From Candidatus Zixiibacteriota bacterium (GTDB taxonomy: Bacteria > Zixibacteria > MSB-5A5 > SM1-73), in NCBI GenBank assembly GCA_020341875.1, contig CP070839.1:992932-1004565 (forward strand): a stretch of DNA of 11,634 bases, given 5' to 3'. Under the pieces are notes generated by a model. That model was not told the origin of the DNA. It searched no databases and saw only the letters and a list, made by a program, of their open reading frames with translations. Position 1 is the stretch's first letter. Each line of letters opens with the position of its first letter. Below, piece by piece: positions 5,585 to 11,634 of this stretch. Made by a program: the position numbers and the translations under genes.

Positions 5585-7690
5585 ATGGAATCGATTATGA
5601 CCATAGAACTGGGCGGCAAAACCCTGACGGTGGAAACGGGGAAGGTGGCCAGACAGGCTCACGGTTCCGCCATGGTACGCCTGGGTGACACGGTGATTCT
5701 GGCCACCGTGGTCGAGGCAAAGGAGATTGACGAGGAGCGAGACTGGTTCCCGCTGGTCGTCGATTACCGGGAGAAAGCTTACGCTGCCGGAAAAATCCCG
5801 GGAGGTTTTTTCAAGCGGGAAGGTCGACCCAGTGAAAAGGAGACGGTAAGCGCCCGGCTGATCGACCGGACCTTGCGGCCGCTCTTTCCGGAAGGGTATT
5901 CCAAAGAAGTACAGATCATGGTGTTAGTTCTCTCGTCGGACCAGGAAAACGATGCAGATGTGCTGGGGCTCATCGGCGCCTCTACCGCCTTGAGCATATC
6001 CCCCATACCTTTTCATCACCCGGTGGGGGCCGTGCGCATCGGAAGATTGAACGGAGAACTGGTGATCAACCCCACCTTCTCCGAGCTGGAGCAGAGCGAC
6101 ATGGATTTGGTGGTGGCCGGAACCAAGGAGTTCGTCAACATGATGGAGGGAGAGTGTCGCGAGGTTTCGGAAGGCGACCTCCTCTCGGCACTGCAGTTTG
6201 GACATGAGAAGATCAAACAGATAATCGGGTTGCAGGAGGAACTTAAGGACAAGCTGGGCAAGCCCAAGCCGGAGGTGGAGATTCCTCCCGAGAATCCGGA
6301 ACTGATGGAAGCGGTCAGCGCTCTGGGGCTGGAGAAGATCCAGGAGGCCAACCGCAGCCCTGAAAAGCTGGAGAGACAGGAGAAACTGGACGCCCTCTTG
6401 GACTCGGTGACCCTGGAGCTTCTGGAGAGATTCCCCGAAACCGAGAGAAAGATCAAGGCCATCTTAGAGGATCTGGAAAAGAAGGACATGCGTCAGATGA
6501 TCCTGACAGATGGGAAAAGGATCGACGGAAGGGGCGTATCGGAGGTCCGGCCTATTACCTGCGAGGTTGGTGTTCTGCCTCGTACTCACGGATCCGCTAT
6601 CTTCACCCGGGGACAAACCCAGTCTCTGTCGGTTGCCACCCTGGGAACCAAGATAGATGAACAGAGGGTGGACGATCTGGAGGGAGAATCCACCAAGAGC
6701 TACATGCTTCACTACAACTTTCCCCCCTTCAGCGTGGGAGAGATCAAACCCATTCGGGGGCCGGGAAGAAGGGAGATAGGTCACGGGGCACTGGCGGAAC
6801 GGGCCATCCAACCCGTGATTCCAAACGATGAGGCCTTCCCCTACACGGTTCGCATCGTATCGGATATCTTGGAATCGAACGGCTCCTCCTCCATGGCCAC
6901 CGTCTGCGGAGGAACCCTCTCCTTGATGGATGCAGGGGTGCCGATAAAGGCGCCGGTGGCGGGAATCGCCATGGGGTTGATCAAAGGAGAAGACCGGAAT
7001 GCCATCCTGACAGACATCCTGGGGGTGGAGGATCATCTGGGAGACATGGATTTCAAGGTGACCGGCACACGCCAGGGGATCACCGCCTTCCAGATGGATG
7101 TCAAGATAGCCGGGGTCGACTTGCCGCTTATGGAGCAGGCCCTGAGAGAAGCCAAGGATGCAAGGCTACGGGTTCTGGATGCTATGGAGCAAACCATCGC
7201 CAAGCCCAGAGCGGAGCTCTCAGCCTACGCGCCCCGGATCATCATTATCAAGGTGAAACCTGAGAAGATCGGTGAGATCATCGGCCCGGGCGGAAAGATG
7301 ATCCGAAGCATAATCGAGGAGAGCGGAGCCAAGATCGACATCGAGGACGATGGCTCAGTCTTCATAGCGTCGGTTGACCAGAAGGCCGGAGAACTGGCCC
7401 GGGAGCGGATCCTGAAGCTGATCGAGGAGCCGGAAGTGGGGAAAGAGTACTTGGGTAAGGTAAGGAGGATCACCCCCTTCGGAGCCTTCGTGGAGATACT
7501 TCCCAACCAGGACGGGCTGGTCCACATATCCGAACTGGATACCAAAAGAGTCAATAAGGTGGAAGACATCCTGAGCCTGGGGGACGAGGTAAAGGTCAAG
7601 GTCATAGGGATAGATGCTGAAGGTAAGATCAGATTGTCCCGAAAAGCGTGCTTAGCCTCGAGAGGCCATACACGAACCCATAGGAGATAG
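5585..7690 (+). CDS. pnp: polyribonucleotide nucleotidyltransferase (PNPase)
   Basis: Phosphorolytic 3'-5' exoribonuclease, a homotrimer that degrades mRNA and can add 3' tails; part of degradosomes in some bacteria. The 701-residue product has the full domain order: first RNase PH domain with the FFKR RNA-contact loop (75-78, FFRR in E. coli), an all-helical linker (about 215-310), and a second RNase PH domain with GRREIGHG (about 393-400), the SDILESNGSSSMATVCGG block and GDMDFK (486-491) with catalytic Asp residues. It ends with a KH domain (GEIIGPGGKMIRSI, from about 563) and an S1 domain (from about 619, ITPFGAFVEILPNQDGLVHISEL). The start at 5585 is chosen for AGGAGA eight bases upstream and the family N-terminus; an in-frame ATG at 5534 would add 17 residues. 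A short basic tail (GHTRTHRR) follows S1. Confidence 0.97.
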   Translation: MESIMTIELGGKTLTVETGKVARQAHGSAMVRLGDTVILATVVEAKEIDEERDWFPLVVDYREKAYAAGKIPGGFFKREGRPSEKETVSARLIDRTLRPLFPEGYSKEVQIMVLVLSSDQENDADVLGLIGASTALSISPIPFHHPVGAVRIGRLNGELVINPTFSELEQSDMDLVVAGTKEFVNMMEGECREVSEGDLLSALQFGHEKIKQIIGLQEELKDKLGKPKPEVEIPPENPELMEAVSALGLEKIQEANRSPEKLERQEKLDALLDSVTLELLERFPETERKIKAILEDLEKKDMRQMILTDGKRIDGRGVSEVRPITCEVGVLPRTHGSAIFTRGQTQSLSVATLGTKIDEQRVDDLEGESTKSYMLHYNFPPFSVGEIKPIRGPGRREIGHGALAERAIQPVIPNDEAFPYTVRIVSDILESNGSSSMATVCGGTLSLMDAGVPIKAPVAGIAMGLIKGEDRNAILTDILGVEDHLGDMDFKVTGTRQGITAFQMDVKIAGVDLPLMEQALREAKDARLRVLDAMEQTIAKPRAELSAYAPRIIIIKVKPEKIGEIIGPGGKMIRSIIEESGAKIDIEDDGSVFIASVDQKAGELARERILKLIEEPEVGKEYLGKVRRITPFGAFVEILPNQDGLVHISELDTKRVNKVEDILSLGDEVKVKVIGIDAEGKIRLSRKACLASRGHTRTHRR

Positions 7691-7791
7691 GTCCCTCTTT
7701 CCGACGATTCAGAGCTCAATTGGCCTGGCCGGGGAGGGGGAGGCCACCTGCGGTAGTGCCAGCCAAAATCTAACCGAAGAGGAAAGCCCAC
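7691..7791 (+). other. pnp to M16-peptidase gap with G-rich tract and short hairpin
   Basis: This 101-base gap holds no gene. TGGCCT (7721-7726) can pair with AGGCCA (7741-7746) around a G-rich loop, and 7727-7743 has G runs of 2, 4, 5 and 2 that might form a two-layer G-quadruplex in the mRNA. No T run follows, so it is not a typical intrinsic terminator. The 3' end carries AGAGGA (7778-7783), the ribosome binding site of the next gene, eight bases before its TTG start. No promoter could be recognised with confidence. Confidence 0.35.
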
Positions 7792-9063
7792 TTGGCAGAG
7801 ACATACAACAAGACGGTTCTGCAGAATGGCGTCAGGGTGCTGACCGAGAGAATTGATCAGGTGCGCTCCGTCAGCATCGGAGCCTGGATAGACGTGGGTT
7901 CGCGGGATGAGGCGACAAACGAGGCGGGAGTTTCCCATTTCATCGAGCACATGCTCTTCAAGGGGACCAAAAGCAGGACCGCCAGGCAGATCGCATCCTC
8001 CTTAGAGTCGGTGGGAGGGTCGCTCAACGCCTTCACCGGCCGCGAGCATACCTGCTACTTTGCCCGGGTGCTGGACGAGCATCTGGACAAGGCTCTGGAC
8101 GTTCTTTCGGACATTCTCAAAAACCCCTTGTTCAACCGCTCGCACCTGGAGAAGGAGAGAGAGGTTATCCTCTCGGAGATTAAGGAACTGGAGGATTCGC
8201 CGGCGGATTTGGTGCATGATCATCTGATGAGCTCGGTGTGGAACGCGAGTCCGCTGGGAAGACCGATCATCGGGACCACCGAGAGCGTCCTGAAATTACC
8301 CAGAGCCAGGCTGGTCGACTTCATGAAGAGGAACTATACATCCTCCCGGGTAGTGATTGCGGCCTCGGGTAACCTGAGGCATGAGGATCTGGTAAACAGG
8401 ACAAGAAGAAAATTCAAGTTTAACTCAGATTCTCTCGTGACCGGGGAGGATCAGGTCACAATACCGGCGGAACCGAAACGGATCGTGGTGAAGAAGAAAA
8501 CCGCCCAGACTCACATCAGCCTGGGGGTACCCACCTTTCCCTACTCGGACAAGAGAAGATATGCTCTTCTGGTTTTGAGTAACATCCTGGGCGGAGGAAT
8601 GAGCTCCCGTCTCTTTCAGAGCATAAGAGAGAAACTGGGTTTGGCCTACAGCGTGTATAGCTTCATTGATTTCTTCGAAGACGCCGGCATTTTCGGAATA
8701 TACATGGGCACCCATAAGAGCAACGCCGTCCGGGTGATGGAACTGGTGCTGAAGGAGATTAGGAGATTTGAGAAGAACGGCCTCTCCGCGACCGAGCTTT
8801 CCAATGCCAAGCATCAACTGAAGGGAAATCTGGTGCTGGCGCTGGAGAACACCTCCCAACGGATGAACCGGCTGGCCCGTTCTGAGCTGTTTCTCCGCGA
8901 TTATCTGGAACTGGATCAGATCATTGACTCGATCAACAGAGTGAAGGCTAAGGACCTGCTCGGCCTGGTTCGTGAGTTGTTCCGCCCGGAAAGATTGTCG
9001 GTAGTGGCGCTCGGCCCTCTGGCGAAGAATACCCTGGATCAGGTGGACTGGGGCAAGCTGTAA
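7792..9063 (+). CDS. M16 family zinc metallopeptidase (processing peptidase-like)
   Basis: Insulinase/pitrilysin-family peptidase of the short (about 420-residue) two-domain class related to mitochondrial processing peptidase and Bacillus MlpA. It keeps the complete inverted zinc site: HFIEH (His49, Glu52, His53) and, 76 residues after the second His, Glu129 in LSEIKELED. The second domain has GGGMSSRLFQSIREKLGLAYSVYS (267-289), with the Arg and Tyr usually needed for substrate binding. It is therefore likely active rather than a non-catalytic partner subunit. The start is TTG at 7792, with AGAGGA eight bases upstream and the usual N-terminus (YNKTVLQNGVRVLTE). No signal peptide is visible, so it is probably cytoplasmic. 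Its place directly after pnp is a recurring arrangement in many bacteria. Natural substrates are generally unknown. Confidence 0.94.
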   Translation: MAETYNKTVLQNGVRVLTERIDQVRSVSIGAWIDVGSRDEATNEAGVSHFIEHMLFKGTKSRTARQIASSLESVGGSLNAFTGREHTCYFARVLDEHLDKALDVLSDILKNPLFNRSHLEKEREVILSEIKELEDSPADLVHDHLMSSVWNASPLGRPIIGTTESVLKLPRARLVDFMKRNYTSSRVVIAASGNLRHEDLVNRTRRKFKFNSDSLVTGEDQVTIPAEPKRIVVKKKTAQTHISLGVPTFPYSDKRRYALLVLSNILGGGMSSRLFQSIREKLGLAYSVYSFIDFFEDAGIFGIYMGTHKSNAVRVMELVLKEIRRFEKNGLSATELSNAKHQLKGNLVLALENTSQRMNRLARSELFLRDYLELDQIIDSINRVKAKDLLGLVRELFRPERLSVVALGPLAKNTLDQVDWGKL

Positions 9064-9078
9064 ACGGGAAACTCGCCG

Positions 9079-9107
9079 GAAGAAGGTCGGTCAGTTCTTC
9101 TTTCTTT
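9079..9107 (+). terminator. weak intrinsic-terminator-like hairpin after the M16 gene
   Basis: GAAGAA (9079-9084) can pair with TTCTTC (9095-9100) around a ten-base loop, directly followed by TTTCTTT (9101-9107). The stem is short and A-T rich, so it would be a weak terminator. Its position, 15 bases after the M16 stop and just before an unrelated gene, fits the end of the ribosomal/pnp transcription unit, but this is inference. Confidence 0.3.
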
Positions 9108-9112
9108 GAACC

Positions 9113-10009
9113 ATGTCTCACTTCATATGGCTGGTGATTCTGGTAGCGACGCCCTGGTTGTTCTTTTACGCCCTGTGGAGGGCAAGGTTTAACCGACCGC
9201 ACAGAGATGCGGTTCCCGTCCTGGCTTATCACCAGGTGAGTGACGGCTTTGATTGGAGCATCACCCGCCAATAGGCCAGCCAGTTTGAGAAAGGGATGAG
9301 ATTCCTGAAGGATCAAGGTTACAGGGTGGTTAGGTTAAGAGAGGCGGCTAATTCAGAAGAAGGGAGTCACGGAAGGAGCATAGCTCTCACCTTCGATGAT
9401 GCATGTCAAGGAGTCTACCAGACCGCCTTTCCCATGTTGCAGAGGTTCGAATTCACCGCCTGTGTGTTCGTCGTAACCGGATATGTGGGAAAGCCGACCG
9501 AATGGGATTATGGCTGGGGGAAGAGCAAAAGGAGGCATCTTAGCTGGGCACAGATAAGGGAGATGGCCGACGCCGGTTTTGAAATCGGCTCCCATACGGT
9601 CAATCATCCCGATCTGACCAGAATCCCGAGGAGATTCGTCGAGTATGAGCTCAGAGTCTCGAAGGAGATGCTTGAGGATAAGCTGGGTCAGCAGGTGGAT
9701 TCTTTGTCTTATCCTTTCGGGAGGTTTAACCGATACGTTGAACAAGAGGCAGAGAGACTGGGTTATAGAGGGGCCTACGCCTTGCGTTCGGATGGCAGGC
9801 GGCGCGGAACGAACCCTTTTTGTCAGGCCCGCTGGGGCGTATATCTCCTGGATTCGCCGTTGAGCCTGAGGATAAAGATCGATCAGGGGAAGCTTCTCTG
9901 GATGGAAGATATGAAAGGAAGGATCATAAATGCTTTTTCCGGCTGGACCATAATGGTAAAAGGCCAGCCCGACTATGCCAACAATGAAGCCAAGTCTTAC
10001 GCTGCTTAG
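9113..10009 (+). pseudogene. membrane-anchored polysaccharide deacetylase (NodB domain) interrupted by an in-frame TAG
   Basis: The frame from ATG 9113 to TAG 10007-10009 reads as one carbohydrate esterase 4 protein except for a TAG at 9272-9274 (codon 54). Codons 1-26 encode a hydrophobic signal-anchor (IWLVILVATPWLFFYALW). Codons 35-44 carry PVLAYHQVSD, the usual first strand of these enzymes, and immediately after the stop the frame resumes with ASQFEKGMRFLKDQGYRVV, as expected. The NodB domain then shows TFDDA (93-97, usually TFDDG), metal-binding HTVNH (161-165) and YPFGRFN (200-206). Such enzymes remove N-acetyl groups from peptidoglycan or exopolysaccharide. The catalytic part is intact, so the lesion may be recent, a sequencing error, or readthrough. 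Restart at ATG 9296 (237 residues) would lose the anchor and first strand, and its AAGGG is too close to the ATG. B. subtilis has a related gene, ylxY, beside pnp. No clear ribosome binding site precedes 9113. Confidence 0.8.
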
Positions 10010-10018
10010 AAGCGGTTA

Positions 10019-10441
10019 TTGAACGTGACAAGGGAGATAGTGAGAGCTTTTCTGACAAAATGGTTCGTAACAGCGGTCTCGATTTTCGTAGTGGCCAATT
10101 TATTCGGATTGATCTACGTCGAGAGCCTCCAGGTTCTGGTTCTGGCTGCTTTGGTGTTAGGCATCTTGAATGCCTTCGTTAGACCCATGCTGCTTCTTTT
10201 GACCTTGCCCATAAACATCCTTAGCCTGGGGTTTTTCACCTTGGTAGTAAACGCATTTCTTTTGTATGCGGTCGCCGGACTGGTGCCTGGCTTCGAGATA
10301 ACCGGCTTCTTAAGAGCATTCCTGGCTGCTCTCTTAGTAAGCCTGATGAATGCTATGACCAGTTTCATCATTCACAAGGAGCCAAAGATAACCGTTGTCA
10401 AGGTGAATGGCAGGGGTCGGAGTCAAGGTAAAGAACTGTAA
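10019..10441 (+). CDS. YvlD / phage holin superfamily IV membrane protein
   Basis: A 140-residue integral membrane protein with four predicted hydrophobic segments (about 15-34, 37-60, 63-88, 97-118). The family-typical LGILNAFVRPMLLLLTLPINILSLGFFTLVVNAFLL and LVPGFEITGFLRAFLAALLVSLMNA patterns identify the Phage_holin_4_2/YvlD family. Despite the family name, members are common chromosomal membrane proteins with no proven lysis role here, and no phage genes are nearby. A basic C-terminal tail (KVNGRGRSQGKEL) likely faces the cytoplasm. It starts 9 nt after the deacetylase stop, suggesting co-transcription. The TTG at 10019 is a tentative start with only a weak GAAG upstream; GTG at 10025 is an alternative. 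Its last codons and stop lie inside a 7-bp tandem repeat that runs up to asnS. Confidence 0.85.
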   Translation: MNVTREIVRAFLTKWFVTAVSIFVVANLFGLIYVESLQVLVLAALVLGILNAFVRPMLLLLTLPINILSLGFFTLVVNAFLLYAVAGLVPGFEITGFLRAFLAALLVSLMNAMTSFIIHKEPKITVVKVNGRGRSQGKEL

Positions 10442-10475
10442 GCCGTCGACTGTTGACTGTAGACTGTGGACAGAA
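10434..10475 (+). repeat. heptanucleotide tandem repeat (GACTGTN) between the YvlD-family gene and asnS
   Basis: Six consecutive 7-base units in strict phase begin at 10434, 10441, 10448, 10455, 10462 and 10469. Units three to five are exact GACTGT followed by T, A and G; unit one is AACTGTA, unit two is degenerate (AGCCGTC) and unit six starts GACAG. The array covers the stop codon of the upstream gene (10439-10441) and ends one base before the asnS ATG, occupying the place where a ribosome binding site should be. Similar heptanucleotide arrays are known in cyanobacteria and other bacteria; function is unproven. Confidence 0.8.
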
Positions 10476-10476
10476 C

Positions 10477-11634
10477 ATGGACTTTCAATATCTCGAGGAC
10501 ATAGCCAAGCTGGAAGGGGAGAAGATCACGGTCAAGGGCTGGGTCTTCAACAAGAGTTCCAAAGGAAAGATACATTTCCTCTGGATAAGGGACGGAACCG
10601 GCATTATCCAGGGGGTCATGGTCAAAGGCGAAGTGCCGGATAACATATTCAACCTCTACGACCAAATCACCCAGGAATCCTCTCTGGAGGTTACCGGGAC
10701 GGTGAAAAAAGACGAAAGAGCGCCCGGCGGGTATGAGCTGACGCTCTCGGATGTGAAGATCGTGCAGATCGCCCAGGAGTACCCCATCACGCGCAAAGAG
10801 CATGGCTCCACCTTCCTGTTTGATCAGCGCCATCTCTATCTGAGATCGAAACGGCCGCGGGCCATCCTGAAGGTGAGAAACGAGCTAATCTGGGCCATCC
10901 GGGACTACTTCTACAGGAACAACTTTGTTCTGATCGACACACCGATCTTAAGCGGCGCGGTGGGCGAGACCACCACCACTCTGTTCGAAACCAAGTATTA
11001 CGACTTGGGAAGGGCCTACTTGGCACAGACCGGGCAGTTGTATCTGGAGGCAGCCATAGCCGCCTTCGGCAAGGTGTTCTGTTTCGGCCCAACCTTCAGA
11101 GCCGAGAAATCAAAGACCAGAAGGCATCTGACGGAATTCTGGATGATAGAGGCGGAGGAGGCCTTCTATAATAATGAAGAGAATATGGATCTACAGGAAG
11201 ACATGGTCGTCTATTTCGTGAACTGGATCTTAAAGAAATGTCAAGAAGAGCTGAAGGAGTTGGAGAGGGACGTCTCTGCTTTGGAGAAGATCCAAAAGCC
11301 GTTTCCCCGTATCTCATACGACGAGGCCGTGGAGAGGCTGCAGAAGGCGGGAACCGACATCAAGTGGGGCTCGGATTTCGGGGGAACGGACGAGACCGTC
11401 TTGACCAAGATGTTCGACCGTCCTGTATTTGTTTACGATTACCCCAAGGCGTGTCGGGCATTCTACATGAAGCCTCACCCCGAAAGAGAGGATGTGGTCT
11501 TATGTGCAGATCTTCTTGCTCCCGAAGGGTACGGGGAGATCATCGGGGGATCACAGAGAAACGACGATCTAGAAAGTCTGAAGAAAAGAATAGAGGAGGA
11601 GAAGCTGCCGAAGGATGCATACGGGTGGTATCTG
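10477..11634 (+). CDS. asnS: asparaginyl-tRNA synthetase, 3'-truncated by window edge
   Basis: Class II synthetase that attaches asparagine to tRNA-Asn. 386 codons are visible without a stop; the frame leaves the window at AYGWYL, just before motif 3, so roughly 50 residues should be missing. Domains in order: an OB-fold anticodon-binding domain (about 1-100, GWVFNKSSKGKIHFLWIRDGTGIIQGVM), class II motif 1 ending at Pro156 (FVLIDTPIL), motif 2 TFRAEKSKTRRHLTEFWMIEAE (from 206), and GEIIGGSQR (353-361), a segment typical of AsnRS. AYLAQTGQLYLEA and CRAFYMKPHPEREDVVLCADLLAPEGYG also match AsnRS rather than AspRS. As I recall the families, the whole sequence resembles the Thermus/archaeal-like AsnRS type more than the E. 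coli type. The start ATG at 10477 has no ribosome binding site; the preceding 35 bases are a tandem repeat. An in-frame earlier start was not evident. Confidence 0.93.
   Translation, partial: MDFQYLEDIAKLEGEKITVKGWVFNKSSKGKIHFLWIRDGTGIIQGVMVKGEVPDNIFNLYDQITQESSLEVTGTVKKDERAPGGYELTLSDVKIVQIAQEYPITRKEHGSTFLFDQRHLYLRSKRPRAILKVRNELIWAIRDYFYRNNFVLIDTPILSGAVGETTTTLFETKYYDLGRAYLAQTGQLYLEAAIAAFGKVFCFGPTFRAEKSKTRRHLTEFWMIEAEEAFYNNEENMDLQEDMVVYFVNWILKKCQEELKELERDVSALEKIQKPFPRISYDEAVERLQKAGTDIKWGSDFGGTDETVLTKMFDRPVFVYDYPKACRAFYMKPHPEREDVVLCADLLAPEGYGEIIGGSQRNDDLESLKKRIEEEKLPKDAYGWYL

Noticed and set aside
7648..7662. GCCTCGAGAGGC palindrome near the pnp 3' end as a terminator
   Set aside because: The usable stem is only four base pairs, lies within the coding region and has no T run.
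7225..7950. 241-codon open frame on the minus strand across the end of pnp and start of the M16 gene
   Set aside because: Its sequence is the reverse shadow of the KH/S1 region and M16 N-terminus; no ribosome binding site or domain supports it.
9113..10009. Reassigned TAG codon (alternative genetic code) as explanation of the in-frame stop
   Set aside because: rpsO, pnp and the deacetylase itself end in TAG at the positions expected for their families, so TAG acts as a stop here; local readthrough remains possible but unsupported.
10019..10441. Prophage origin suggested by the holin family name
   Set aside because: No integrase, lysin, structural genes or attachment repeats are nearby; the YvlD family is commonly chromosomal.

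Overview
The window is bacterial and almost entirely coding, with every supported gene on the + strand. It is the infB-to-pnp part of the conserved nusA-infB translation and RNA-metabolism operon. The set and order of genes fits a deep-branching or delta-proteobacterium-like or Firmicutes-like bacterium, probably from an uncultured lineage: infB, DUF503/ylxP, rbfA, a DHH phosphoesterase (nrnA), truB, ribF, rpsO, pnp and an M16 zinc peptidase. Enterobacteria lack ylxP and nrnA at this position. In Bacillus subtilis pnp is followed by a polysaccharide deacetylase (ylxY) and an M16 peptidase (mlpA), a pair also found here in swapped order. I cannot name the phylum from sequence alone.

Layout. 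Positions 2-1492 hold the C-terminal two thirds of IF2, open at the left edge. Positions 1549-5202 hold ylxP, rbfA, nrnA, truB and ribF, tightly packed; rbfA/nrnA overlap by 8 nt and nrnA/truB by 29 nt. Positions 5230-7690 hold rpsO, which has a very strong ribosome binding site and a TTG start, and pnp, separated by a leader that can fold into a nested hairpin. Positions 7792-9063 hold an M16 peptidase, also starting at TTG. A weak terminator-like hairpin follows. Positions 9113-10009 hold a membrane-anchored polysaccharide deacetylase interrupted by an in-frame TAG. Positions 10019-10441 hold a small four-helix membrane protein (YvlD/phage-holin-IV family). Positions 10477-11634 hold most of a Thermus/archaeal-type asparaginyl-tRNA synthetase, open at the right edge. 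The short gap before asnS is a 7-bp tandem repeat that begins inside the preceding stop codon region.

How the genes work together. IF2 and RbfA act in initiation and 30S maturation, S15 is a primary 16S-binding protein, TruB makes tRNA pseudouridine 55, PNPase degrades RNA and NrnA finishes the resulting nano-RNAs and pAp, RibF makes FMN and FAD, and AsnRS charges tRNA. The operon is ordinary housekeeping. The observations most worth a second look are the in-frame TAG in the deacetylase, the heptanucleotide array abutting asnS, and the rpsO-pnp leader hairpin. I saw no CRISPR array, insertion sequence, rRNA or tRNA gene, and no evidence for a novel multi-gene system. No gene-free stretch exceeds 300 bases.
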